Below, in pieces: positions 11,595 through 21,943 of a stretch of DNA of 64,000 nt. The notes below the pieces were generated by a model that saw only the letters and a list, made by a program, of their open reading frames with translations, was not told the DNA's origin and did not search any database. Numbering within the stretch: the stretch's first letter is position 1; each line of letters starts with the position of its first letter. The translations under genes were made by a program, and so were the position numbers. This DNA comes from Collybia mongolica (Eukaryota > Basidiomycota > Agaricomycetes > Agaricales > Clitocybaceae). The stretch is from NCBI GenBank assembly GCA_013420905.1, contig JAAXNY010000004.1, positions 2,356,001-2,420,000 on the forward strand, given 5' to 3'.

Positions 11595-12414
11595 TTATAT
11601 CACCAAGCTTGATTTCGTGAATCGGGAGGGAAGAAATGAGGCGATGCCCGCAGATTTGGCCTTGCGACGCGAACTGGGCACTGGAAAATATCCGATGGAG
11701 TCCCTGGGATCGGACTTGGTGAAATGGGGTCCCAGGGAGACTACACCGTCATCAAATGGTAGCTGTATGATCATGTCCTTTGTCATCTAATTGTTGTGGA
11801 TGGGTTAAAATAACACTCGGTGGTTTGGTGGAACTGCTTACGATCGGATTCACGGGGCGAACTGCAAACGTGACGTCGGGTTCTACGAGTACTGCAGTTA
11901 TATGGTCATCGCGGGTGCGGGATTCATCTGAGTCTGGTTCAGACTCGTCCGATGAACTGCCGGAAGATATTTCTTCGTGGGTAACCTTCCTATTCCGTAC
12001 TGTGTTGTCAAGAGTAAGGTGCGTGGGTATCGTGCCCGTGGCTCCCAGCCAGCACATGGCTGCAAAAGCGTCGGTTGGGAAATGAAGAAGCTGGGAATCA
12101 AGTCCTTCGAGACACGAGTGGTCAAACTCAAAGTCCAGATTTGTCGGATCGAGCATAGTTGAGATCGTGGAAGGGGAAATGCAGGAGATGTCGTCAAAGT
12201 CCAGGGATGCACGGATGTCGATTGGAATAACCTGGACGGAAGGTGTAGGTGCTCGAACCTTTGGCTCAACTGAAGTGGACCATGAGAATATATCAGATAG
12301 AGCACTCTCTTGTGATAGGGTGCTAGGATAGCTTGAACATGAAGGCTGGTGCAGTAAGGCCATTAAAGGTGTCCTGTTTGGTAGGGATTGTGTGGAACTC
12401 ACGGTATGAGGCAT
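11595..12414 (-). CDS. Unrecognised acidic Ser/Thr-rich protein, 254 aa
   Basis: The start is ATG 12414 (MPHTVSSTQSLPNRTPLMAL). Exon 1 is 12414-11842, the intron 11841-11787 (GTAAGC...TTAG), exon 2 11786-11595, and the join ATC/ATG keeps frame (...RPVNPI-MTKDMIIQLPFDD...). Without splicing the frame would end at 11752; the spliced form gives a well-ordered C-terminus (SLGPHFTKSDPRDSIGYFPV then PSSRRKAKSAGIASF). Features: an N-terminal Ser/Pro-rich region, an aspartate-rich middle (DFDDISCISPSTISTMLDPT), a strongly acidic patch SSGSSSDESEPDSDESR and a basic C-terminus. No known domain is visible. Low-complexity acidic regions of this type occur in transcriptional regulators, but that is speculation. 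Confidence 0.6.
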
Positions 12415-12810
12415 AAAAATGAGGAGATGGGGGAGAAAGGGGGAAGGTGGTGCGCGAAAGGAACGTTAAAGGGGAGGTGAGAGAGAAAAGAGAAAGAAAA
12501 GGTTGGGCGGTGAGTGGCGCAGCCTAAAGAGACAGCTGGGAACGGACACTAGTCATCGTAGACACAAGCGCCGTTTTATAGAATTGCTCGATTTCGGCTC
12601 TTTTGTTGCAACCTGAATTCAATAATGTTAAGTCACGTCACAAAGGGTCACAAAATCCACATGGACATCCCATTGCGAAGACATGATAAATAATTACTTT
12701 TTTTTATAAATAAATAACAAAGAAAGAAAAGGAGAGATATGTAGACGTATGTCCAGAATCCACGTCCAAAAATAAATATATCAACCACAAGAGTGTGTAA
12801 AGGAGAGTAA
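12415..12810. other. Intergenic: upstream region with purine-rich tract
   Basis: These 396 nt separate two leftward genes. The first ~100 nt (12,420-12,520) are strongly purine-rich on the plus strand, so pyrimidine-rich on the coding strand just upstream of the neighbouring start codon, as is common in fungal core promoters. The stretch near 12,690-12,730 is A/T-rich and could serve 3' end formation of the upstream gene. No gene is seen. Confidence 0.45.
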
Positions 12811-13720
12811 TCATCGTGGCGTATGATTCACCGCGTCAGCTATTTTGCTTTTCCGACGGAACTTTTGCGTGAAGCCCTTCGCCTTCGCCACCCAGCTGCT
12901 CCTCGCCGGAGAAGAGCCCGCCATCGAGAGTCGCGAAGCCTGATTCCGAAGGCCACCAGGAGCATGGACGCTCGCGCGGCTCGTTTCGACTCCTTCCTCT
13001 GACTCGACCGTCGCTTCCTCAACAGACACTCCTATCACCATATTCCCATCCCCCGTGGCGATGACATTCGCGGAACGGGCGCGGCTCAGCCGCCGAGGAA
13101 GGAATCCTCCGACAGCTTTGGAGATGCTCTGACGTCCAGCTATTTGACGCATCTGCGTAACGTGGCTGTCCTCTTCTATATGACCATTTTCATCAAAGTA
13201 GGCGGAGCCCCCTGAAGCAAACGAACTTGTGCTCTCGTTCTGTCACGGAAGCGAGGCCCCACGTCAATGTCCTATCGGAAAGAGGTAACACTACTATTTT
13301 ATAAAACGGCACGCACTTTCAACTGCTCTCGATAGAAAGGAGACTTCGTAGCAATTGCAGAGACAGTGTTTGGGGTAGGTGGTCCCTGAGAACCTTTTGA
13401 TACATCGTCGGCAAGCTACAGATTGCATGAGCCCTGAACAAGAAGCAAAGGCATTTGGATAACTCACCTGGCCAAACCTTGTTATGGAGATGCTTCCTCG
13501 GCGCCGGTTTCTAGCTTTGTATGTTGCGGACGAGCTCGCTTTCTCACCCGACCCGGAGGTTTCTGCCCGCGCGCTCGCAATCTCCTCCCGAGCACGCTTC
13601 TCGCTTTCTTCTTCCACTTTTTTAAATATCTATATATATATAATCATGTTAGTTAAGTCGAGGCGGGATGGGGTAACTAGATCACAACACCTTCTCAAGT
13701 GGCTCAGGACACGCATCCAT
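12811..13720 (-). CDS. Unrecognised small basic protein, four exons, 239 aa
   Basis: Reconstructed from splice sites: a 30-nt first exon 13720-13691 (MDACPEPLEK), then 13629-13468 (IFKKVEEESEKRAREEIASA...), 13415-13317 (LADDVSKGSQGPPTPNTVSA...) and 13239-12811. Every exon length is a multiple of three and all joins are phase 0, which supports the model although intron 1 has a weak donor (GTGTTG). The protein has a charged helical N-terminus, a basic RNRRRGSISITRFGQ motif, an FDENGHIEEDSHVTQMR segment and a C-terminus rich in S, A and R ending KFRRKSKIADAVNHTPR. I do not recognise a family; RRGSIS and RRLSRARS are good kinase-site contexts (basophilic kinases). Role unknown. Confidence 0.62.
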
Positions 13721-14571
13721 GGCTAGGAATGGTTCGTGGTCAACTTGTAAAGAACTCTTGTCCGTACAAGACGGTTTTGTAAATCCAGAAGGAAGAGAAA
13801 CGAAGAGAAGAGAAGAGGTTGAGGATCCAAGCCAGACTAGATGATTGTGATTCACTAGTTCCACACGTCGTCCATGTCGCCAACCGTACTTAGAGAAGTT
13901 TGTTGCGACGTTCAAACACCACTTTGTTCTGATGATGAGGATGACATAATCCCACCACGTGGAAGGTACCCAAAAAATAATTTCGATCACCACCCGACAT
14001 GCCCGATCCGATCCTTGCTATGTGTAGCACAACGACAATTAATATAAAGGCTAGGGCATTTCTACATACACTGTACTTGTACCATTTCTGAGACGAACAG
14101 AGATGAAGCGTCCATGGATAAAGTAGGTAAGGCAAAGTGGGGCGAGCGAACAAGTCTTTTATAAGAAGAAAACTAGGGCCGAATTTAGTACACATAAATT
14201 TGGGGACACAATTTGGAATTTGTTGACAATTATATAGATTCAACATTGCCAGGCCATTATAATCAATGCAAGATCTGACGAAAGAAGGTGACGTGTCGCA
14301 ACCTGTACGGATCGAAAGACAGAATAATTGTGATATTGCTCAATTGGTTAGACTGGTGGCCGATTCCTCAATCGTCTTTTTTTTAAACGGCTGGTCACGA
14401 GACTACCAATTGGTAATGAGACGCGATTTGTTTACATAAGTACAGATATTTGGAACAACCATACCAGGCTAAGAAACTTCCATGTTGATCCAGACAAGTG
14501 GGTATCCTCAGCGGCGGAATTTCCGAAAAAAAAATGGCGAGAATGAATAATTCGATGAACAACCATTGCCC
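13721..14571. other. Intergenic, no supportable gene
   Basis: These 851 nt lie between two leftward genes. Open frames on the minus strand (for example around 13,900-14,240) read as low-quality sequence with no splice continuation. The region is A/T-rich in places with a poly-T run near 14,380. No RNA gene was recognised. Confidence 0.45.
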
Positions 14572-15599
14572 TCATTTGGTTCTACCAACTTGTCGAGATG
14601 TGCTGTTTCTTCCGCTGGAGTTTTTGTCTGGGGGGGCATTGCTTGAAGAGCCTGTGTGTCCGCCATTGCTAGCTTTACGCTTGCCTTCTAGACCTAAAGC
14701 AGATTAATGTCAGATCATTCATCAAATCAATATCAGCTGGATGTCATATAGGTCATCCATCCATACTGACCATTTGATTCACCCGCTTTATCTTCAATCG
14801 GAGAGGAGACCGGTGAAGCTACTCCAAACATAGCGCTGAGTGTATCATAAACCTGGGTCATTCCTATGCCCTCAGGAAGTGGGCTTCGTCCACCGTCTGA
14901 CGACTGAGCCCGAAGACGCTCACGCGCTCGATACACACGAATCGCTGTCTTGCTACCGAGCGCGTCAGCTTCTTCATCACTTGGTGGCTCATCCCGGGAG
15001 CATAAGATAGCATATAATGGAACGAGGAAGGCTGCATCAACGTCATATGACTGATATAGTGCAATTCGATCAACCAGTCCAAGGTCTTGCTTTTGGAGTT
15101 CCCTAACTGCAAGATTCTTCACTTCCTTAAACTCCCAGACATGGGCGAGCGAAAGAACACAAGTCCAATCTGATACCGACAAGTCATACAAAGAATATGT
15201 TCTAGAAGGGGTGAACACATCAATTGTCACCGTGAAAGCAGCCTGTTGGGTACTCACGGGTTGTAAAATATTCCTAGTAACTGTGCAAAATCTTCTGCTG
15301 GGACATCAACAGATATCCGAGTTACATCAGTAAACTCGTCCTTCGATGTTGCTTCGCCAGCTGGAAGGATCTGCTCTCGGAAAACGCGGGACTCGCGGTC
15401 GAAAAAATAACGATGTACGCGAAACGAAATATTTCCGCTCTTTGATCAAATACTGATCAATCTCCACACAGTATAAATTAATAACGACCTGCTGACTCAC
15501 AACAATTATGAGGTCCGCTCCATTTATGTAGAACTTTGGATGTCGCTGTAATTCCTTCAATCCTGACTCATCTGGTGAAGAAGTGGGATGAGGGGCCAT
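14572..15599 (-). CDS. BTB/POZ domain protein (copy 1 of 3)
   Basis: The start is ATG 15599 (MAPHPTSSPDESGLKELQRH). Exons read through HPKFYINGADLIIV, SGNISFRVHRYFFDRESRVF...GIFYNP, TYSLYDLSVSDWTCVLSLAH...KAGESNG, and a last exon LEGKRKASNGGHTGSSSNAP... ending at TGA 14574-14572. The core (GADLII..., RVHRYFF, then SLYDLS..W..VL.LAHVWEFKEVK and LAVRELQ) is the mushroom-type BTB/POZ fold, a dimerisation module that in other proteins can bridge to Cul3 ubiquitin ligase. After it come a helical region with RARERLRAQSS and a basic Ser-rich tail unique to this copy. Introns fall phase 0 after LIIV and phase 2 after FYNP, as in the other two BTB genes here. Confidence 0.82.
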
Positions 15600-16651
15600 C
15601 ACGCCGGTTGAGTAGTGATGAGGCAGTCGGATGCGCGGACAAGATCACAGGGGTCGAGGGGGGAATTGATGATTTTGATGATGGCAGGGCCTTTTATCAG
15701 ACAGGTGCACGTGCTCGTAAACATTATTGTGTACGACGAGATGGTCAGAATTCCGGCGAAGGTCTCGTGTGCTGGGCGCTTGGGAAGCCCAGGTCGTAAG
15801 ATGCTGACTCGAACGCGGCTGGTGGCAGTCCTTGGGATTTTTGTGACTGTTCTGAAAGATGCTTGCTTGATTGGGTAATTCGTAACTACAGTTGCGTTGT
15901 TTATACACAGGCGAGAAGCTATAGATGGCTCCTGATGTGAGCAATAAGTCACGTATAGTCCCAGTGCCCTTTGACTGGAAGACTTTGCAGAAGTGTGGCG
16001 GTGAAAAGTGATTCAATGCGGGTATATTCGAATGAAAAATTGTGGACCCTCAACGGCCCTATGTTGGTGCTGCGGCGCGTGTTTGTAGTTCTTAGTCTTA
16101 TCGTTGAACTCGATTCGTATCTGGGGCAGTGTGGCAGTGTCATGAGGCGATGTACATGAAATTGCCCTTCACGATGGCACAATCCAGATTCTAGATCTTC
16201 TGACACCAACGTCACCCAGATGAATCTTAATACATAAACCCCTACCAGCAGAGGGACGGGTGTGGCAGTTCAAGTGTGTCAGTTCATCACAAGACCAGTA
16301 TTTATGTCAGGTCAGAGTGAAAATGGGATTAAGAGACATGGGTTTAGACCAAATTCCTTGACTGGGTGTGAGGCCAGTCCGAAGAAAGTAAGCTATCAAA
16401 CTTGGTTCTTCAATAGATCCGGGGTGCTGGTTTAAACGTTCACGACCCAGCCGTTGACTTCGATTTCTTCCAAGATCCTGCCAATGTACGTTTAGCCAAG
16501 GGCAAAAGAGTCTTGGGGATCGTGGGCTATCAACATTCTGTCTGCGAAATGAGATCACAAGAGGCATAGCTTTGAGGAGAATATATACGATACAATAGTA
16601 TTGGGCATACGAATCAACAACGCAAATTCCGCATGTAGGTCAAAGTAACAG
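15600..16651. other. Intergenic gap with no convincing gene
   Basis: In these 1,052 nt between the BTB and PARG genes, plus-strand frames contain two short hydrophobic stretches (around 15,820-15,880 and 16,060-16,120). They may be remnants of a membrane-protein gene, but stops and the lack of splice-linked exons prevent a model. Nothing else stands out. Confidence 0.35.
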
Positions 16652-17599
16652 TTAGTCCCGAGCCATTTCTTCTTGCGTTCTGAACTCGTGGGTACATTTG
16701 TTAAAAACATCCTGAAACTCGTCGTAAGTTTTCCTCCCTAGTATGGCAAAGATGACACGGTGGAAAGCGTTCTCAAAACGTGCTCCGGGAGCTGTTAAGA
16801 GCCCTGCCCATAGTTTGGCTACAACTTTGACATCGTTCTGAAAGACGCCTGTCCCGAAGCTTCCGAGAACGAGATTTCTTGCGCCTTCTTTCTCGAACAA
16901 GAATAAAATTCTGCCCATTCTTGCCCTCATTAATTTCTCTATCCTTTCCTCCGTTGCATTAGCTGCTGATGTTCCTTTCAATGTCTTCCTAACCACTCCA
17001 GCATTGACTGCAGGGCTTGTCAGGACATCCACCTCCAATGGTTCCACCCAGGCCCCACCGTCATCGCGAAACACAACAACTCCGGGCGAGTAGATCATTG
17101 CGTGAGAGTAGTAACCATCCTTTGCATCGTGGTTGTGTAAGGTGTAGAAGGTTTGAGCGGCAGCTGTAAGGAGGGTTGGGTAAAGTGTTGAAGAACGCGC
17201 AATGGATTCTTCTTGTGCCTGAGCACCATTGAGAAACCCGCCTCCAGGTTTTTTGGCGGAGGCAAAGTTTAGCACACCAATTTTTCCTTCGTCTAATATG
17301 CCATTCGCAAGATGACGAACACCGTCGAGCGTGGAAATTTCAAGGATGGAGAACTCTGTGCGAATAGAAAGAGCAGGAAACGTTGGCGTTGGAGAGGTAC
17401 GCCAGGTGGATAGCAACGAGTCAGGAGCGAAATAGCGCGTTTGACGCTTAGACTCCGCAGTTTTGCTGGCAAGGTTGTAAGAAACGCCGTTCAAATCGAA
17501 ACCAGTGTCAATAGCTACGATTGTGTCAGCAGCTATTTTCCGAAGAGCAGCACGACGATGATCGTCCTTTTTCTCTTTCTTTAGAAAGTAAGAATCCAT
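16652..17599 (-). CDS. Microbial-type poly(ADP-ribose) glycohydrolase domain protein
   Basis: An intronless 315-aa protein begins at ATG 17599 (MDSYFLKKEKKDDHRRAALR). The diagnostic segment is VLNFASAKKPGGGFLNGAQA followed by QEESIARSSTLYPTL. GGG-(x)n-QEE is the catalytic signature of poly(ADP-ribose) glycohydrolases, where the second Glu protonates the ribosyl bond (family knowledge). Further family features are YYSHAMIYSPGVVVFRDD around residue 165, SPAVNAG near 195, and LVLGSFGTGVFQND near 245. Length and layout match the microbial-type PARG family (PF10021; formerly DUF2263). Predicted activity is removal of ADP-ribose from proteins or hydrolysis of poly(ADP-ribose); the target is unknown. 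No signal peptide is visible. The lack of introns in this intron-rich region is notable. Confidence 0.87.
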   Translation of the reverse strand: MDSYFLKKEKKDDHRRAALRKIAADTIVAIDTGFDLNGVSYNLASKTAESKRQTRYFAPDSLLSTWRTSPTPTFPALSIRTEFSILEISTLDGVRHLANGILDEGKIGVLNFASAKKPGGGFLNGAQAQEESIARSSTLYPTLLTAAAQTFYTLHNHDAKDGYYSHAMIYSPGVVVFRDDGGAWVEPLEVDVLTSPAVNAGVVRKTLKGTSAANATEERIEKLMRARMGRILFLFEKEGARNLVLGSFGTGVFQNDVKVVAKLWAGLLTAPGARFENAFHRVIFAILGRKTYDEFQDVFNKCTHEFRTQEEMARD

Positions 17600-17781
17600 G
17601 CCGTGAGAGAGTATAAGTGTCGTGAATCTACAAGAAAGTAGATAAAGAGCTAATCGCTTTCAATTTAATAATGAGCATTGATTGTTTCGGACCCGTATCC
17701 AGACAAAAATCCTCGCATGACTAGACGCGACTCGACTTTTGACTCGGTCCCACTAATACTGATGATAGCACAAACGATATT

Positions 17782-18541
17782 TCATACTCTACGGGCGGGG
17801 CCACTCTTCCACCGACTATCAACGTAAGACGTCCCAGTCCAACTTCCAACACGTTTGCCATCCCAGAGCGACAAAAGCGTTGCGCGATTCTCTCTCAAAC
17901 CTGCACGTTGCCCATTTACGATGGAATCTTCAAGTCCAATATACCAATGACCCCTCTCCCCTGTGACACGAAGAATCATCTCAGTCTCGTTCCTTCCCTT
18001 CTCTAATGAACATTTGTTGAGAGGAAACGACATTCCATTTCTTCGGAGGTTATGGGCGCATTGAACGAAAATCCGTCTATTATTAAACCCAGCGCCAGAG
18101 GGAACAAGAGCCAGCGTCCTGACGAACCGAGCCTGTGCTACCACAAGTGCGGCTGCAAGGCCAACCCCAAGCCCCAGATGGGCGGTACACAGTCCCAAAC
18201 GCTGCCAAACGGGTCGCAATATATATTCACCTGAACTTGTGGGAGATCCCTCATCTAGTTTGGGAACTTTTTCTGACCAACGATTCCACGTTAGTTCTAT
18301 GGCAGATCCACTTCATATCCATGGTCAGAAAGGCGTCGTTATTGAGAAGGCAGGACTAGACAAACGTCATAAAAATATCACAGGCGATGAGTGCTAGAGT
18401 CCAGCGGGCCCACCAAGGTGGCAAACGTTGGAAAAGGGGCGCATTTTGGAAATTGATGAGCGTCGATGGGATTCCCGATGTAGCACCCCACAGACGAAAT
18501 AAATGAGAAAGTCGGTTTGTTCGATTTACAACAGAATGCAT
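17782..18541 (-). CDS. Small two-helix membrane protein, TMEM223-like (tentative)
   Basis: The start is ATG 18541 (MHSVVNRTNRLSHLFRLWGA). Exon 1 ends ...LALIACDIFMT and, after an intron of about 50 nt (GTTTGT...GAAG), continues GSAIELTWNRWSEKVPKLDE; the stop is at 17782. The Arg-containing, acid-free N-terminus looks like a mitochondrial presequence. Helix 1 is near WWARWTLALIACDIFMT and helix 2 is LCTAHLGLGVGLAAALVVAQ, followed by a soluble C-terminus with NRRIFVQCAHNLRRNGMSF, ERGHWYIGLEDSIVNGQ and a terminal SRWKSGPARRV. Size (~245 aa), two helices and a PH-like C-terminal domain recall TMEM223, a mitochondrial inner-membrane protein of complex IV biogenesis. This assignment is tentative; the gene itself is well supported. 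Confidence 0.62.
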
Positions 18542-18598
18542 GGTTTTAAATTTTCTGCTGTCAATCAGCATGGCAAAAAGTACATATTTGTTGATGTA

Positions 18599-19396
18599 TC
18601 AAGAGGTCGGGGATACTTCGGAAACTTCGAAAACCTCGACCACGGCCTTCTTCACTTCATCAGGCTTCTTCCTTCCCCACCTCTCCAGTTTTTCCCTCAC
18701 AAATGCGATATTCACTGTCATCTCAATCCCCAGTTGCCGCCCTTCAATAACATCCAATGCATGTGGCCTCGAGCAGAGCGCGACAAAGGAGGTATACGCC
18801 CATTGCCGTTTGATCTTATACTTCAACATAAGTTCCACTTTTTCCACAGGATCGAGATCGAATTTTCCGAGTTCCTTGACAGCCAAATCGCGAATATCTT
18901 TGAATTTCCATAACGTCGAGAGGTCCAGTATTGAAATCCATTCTGGCGCGGTTTTTGCTTTGTATTCCCCAATAACACTATCCCAAGGCAAGAAACGATT
19001 GAATTGAAGGTCCAGAGTAGATTGGCGTGAATTCTGTAACTCACGGAGGATAGATGATCCACAATAGGCGTTCAAAATCAATACTTTGTACTCCTTCCAA
19101 CACTAAAGGATGGTCGTCATCTGTGCCCTCCTTGGCCTTCTCGACGTCGATCAATGCTGACGTTGTCTTCTCGAAGAACTGAGAATGTCTTCGAAGGCTA
19201 CCATCCCATATCTTGAAAAGTACCTCATATATCTAGTCCCCGTTAATCTTCGTCTAGAGCTTCTAATCCAATAGTACCTGAATTACAATATTACCATCTT
19301 CAAAATAATACTCTTCGTGTCGGCGAGGCTTTGGTCGATTCGGAACTGACACGTATGGTGGAGGACCCGCAGGCTCGGAAACGTCGGCGACAGCCA
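18599..19396 (-). CDS. BTB/POZ domain protein (copy 2 of 3)
   Basis: The start is ATG 19396 (MAVADVSEPAGPPPYVSVPN). Exon 1 ends YYFEDGNIVIQ (phase 0), exon 2 reads IYEVLFKIWDGSLRRHSQFF to LLWIIYPP (phase 2), and exon 3 VIGEYKAKTAPEWISILDLS to the stop at 18599 (...VFEVSEVSPTS). Exon 3 carries the conserved helices WKFKDIRDLAVKELGKFDLD and the ALCSRPHAL motif that follow the BTB core in mushroom BTB proteins. About 225 aa. The donor after IIYPP and acceptor GGGATAG/TG restore frame exactly. Compared with copy 1 it lacks the Ser-rich C-terminal extension. Function is unknown beyond expected BTB-mediated dimerisation. Confidence 0.82.
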
Positions 19397-19497
19397 TTGT
19401 CAAATTGTTGAAGATAAAGTCCACAGTTGTGCACAGCCCTACAGACATACAGGCGCTTGTGTTTGGAAAGGGTAACATGTACATACAGGAGATACCC

Positions 19498-21333
19498 CTA
19501 GGTCACTGTACACTCCGGGAAGAAAGATGCCGCGTTGCCGTTCAACTCTACATTTTGACAACTATACTGAGTTATACCAGACGGGTAGCTAAATGAGTTG
19601 TTAGGGTTATGTTTCAAGGTGAATGTGGACTTCAGCGTACGAAAGAGCTAAGTCGTTCAAGTTGATGTTGCTACAACGACCATCGGGAGAGCACCCTATT
19701 TGTGCGACAACGGGCTTTGTTGAAGTACCAGAGACGCTGTCCCAGAAGTTTGAGAGACAAGGGGGTGCTCGGTTAACCATGGACTGACTCATTAAACCAG
19801 ATGTCCCGAATGTACGTGTTCGAAGGGAATTGTGAACACATAGTTGCATTTGTGAAATAACACTGTTAGGCGACAGGTCAAAACGATTGAAGAAGACGAG
19901 AATTCAGCGTACCTGATCGATTATTACGGGATGGTCAACCTTGCTTTGAACAAAATGATCGAAAGTGATATTTTTGACACTACCTCCTCCGACAGTTGGA
20001 CCTGCCCATGCTTTGATTCGTGCCCCATTCTGAGCATTTGACATAATAATGTTTCTGATGGTATGTTAGGTCAGTTTTTTTCGTGGGTCATAGACATGAG
20101 ACCCACGATATAGTTATATTCTCGACTATATCGAAAACTCCGGGGTATTGTCCGAGCGACCTTTGAAGTGGTGTTCGAGCCATATGGAGAGCAAATGGAG
20201 GCAAAGTAACAAACCCAACAGATATTCCGCTGAGCGGGTGTTCAAATGACGACCTCTTTTGCATAAAACAATGACTCACTGAGAACCATTGCAATTAAGG
20301 TTGGACACAATAATGTTTGTTGAGTCTATATAACCGTTAGCACCTAGGAGTCTTCCTGGATTACAGGGAATGAACTTGGTTTGAACGAAACGCAGTCATC
20401 CCCGTTGTTGATAACCGAATTCTTAATGGTGACGTTGTCACTGCGATAGATATCCCATCCATCAGAGTTGTGGGGACCGTTGGCGGAAGTCGATACAACG
20501 TCAATGGTGATGTTGTCGTAAAGGATATTTTTTCCCTCGTTAACCTAGATCAAATACGACTTAGAATCGCTCTCCTTTCTATATGTTTTCAGATACATGC
20601 TAGATTGACCCATTCAGGCCCGTTTATCATCTTGATATCCTTGATAGTTACATCAGTTGCCTGGTACAGGGTGAGCACAATGGGGCGGAGGATCGTCTTA
20701 TTCGTTGGGCTATAGTACTGGTCAGAGACAACCTCTCATTGAATAGATCGGCCAAAACGCTTACATCGCATCGTACCAAGTCTATTGCCAGATTAGTGGT
20801 AAAATATAACCCCAGGACATATAGACTGTACCTGACCCGCACCGTCGAGGGTGCCTCCACCATCAAAGTGGATGTTCCTACCACCCAGAATCCAGAATGT
20901 AATTTGATTTTGGTACGAGAAGTAAAACGCATTCTGATGAACATATCGGCCAGGAGACCGGAGAGCTTAGAATATCACCCACCCCAGTCCAGTAAGGAAG
21001 GTCGGGTGCGAACCTAATTGTTCCTTGTAAGTTCTGAAACAACGTCAATCACGGGCTACCAATCAGCGAACGTAAACTGACGATGTGCCTGTCGACAATT
21101 CCCGTCATGTTCAATCGCGATGCGATGTTAAGGGTAGTGTTTTCGGGAATGACCACCCTCCTACAGCTCTTAACGGCATGCAAGAAGTAGGGAGCATCGT
21201 CACCTCCACTCGCTGTCACAGTACAAAGAGGTTTACGAGTGGTGCCCTGTTCGAACTCATGGCGTCCGTCCTGCGCTGCGTGTGTCGTGTTTGATACAAA
21301 AAAAACGAGGAAAAAGGTTAGAATAAGGCGCAT
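19498..21333 (-). CDS. GH28 pectinase, exo-polygalacturonase type (copy A)
   Basis: The start is ATG 21333 (MRLILTFFLVFFVSNTTHAA, a clear secretion signal); about nine or more short introns follow. All four GH28 motifs are present: NSDGWDIYRSDN (first catalytic Asp region), NNGDDCVSF (Asp pair), GSHGISVGSLG (His motif, split by two introns near 20,290 and 20,200), and ARIKAWAG (RIK motif). The final exon encodes PSGITQYSCQNVELNGNAAS and ends at TAG 19500-19498. The GSHGISVGSLG spelling is the one usual in fungal exo-polygalacturonases, which release galacturonic acid from pectin chain ends. Many N-x-S/T sites suggest glycosylation. A ~14-residue insertion (DGRHEFEQGTTRKP) follows the signal peptide compared with copy B, and the first catalytic motif is NSDG, not NTDG. 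Confidence 0.83.
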
Positions 21334-21943
21334 TGTTGATAGGTTGGCGTTGATTCGAGACAAACTTCCGAGAATTTATATAGGTAAATACGTACGGCCC
21401 GGATGGCGCCTGGTCGGGGAATTCCTCAGCCGCAATAAGGTAACCGTCTGGCTAGCAGCGCGTTAGGCAGGAGAAATCGAGGAAGAATTTGAAGAATGAA
21501 CGCCCGATCAATAGGAAAGAAGGCAAGATGTGTGCATGCGGTTTGGCCTGACTCCGTGATGATTTTGGACCACGCCATGTGTGCGTCTTGCGTTGTATTT
21601 CCCAGTGCTCCTGAAGGATATCAAACAGATTAGAGAATCATAGGAAGAATGACATACATTCCAATAGCTTCCATTGAAAGACTATTCTATGATAATAGAA
21701 GGGCTTCAAAATCGTTCTTTGAAAGTATATCCAAATGAACTTACGGACAGCTGAAGTGATGAAAGGCGGTACGAATGCTGGAATCTCGGTCCGCCCGCGC
21801 GGAAAACGCCCGTTGAAATGTTTTTGTGTTGGCGACATTACAAAACTAATCACGTCTTTGATAAGGCCTCAAATATTCAAGCCAATCGATAAAATTTTCA
21901 GAAAAGCAGAACAAGGGATACACTCCAACTGAAATAAGTGTCT
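21334..21943. other. Intergenic between the two GH28 genes
   Basis: These 610 nt hold the promoter of copy A and the 3' flank of copy B, both leftward. No gene or recognisable binding motif is seen. Small open frames lack protein character. Confidence 0.45.

Noticed and set aside
14340..14410. tRNA-like sequence (GCTCAATTGGTTAGA)
   Set aside because: It looks like a D-loop, but the remaining arms and a GGTTCGAATCC-type T-loop are missing.
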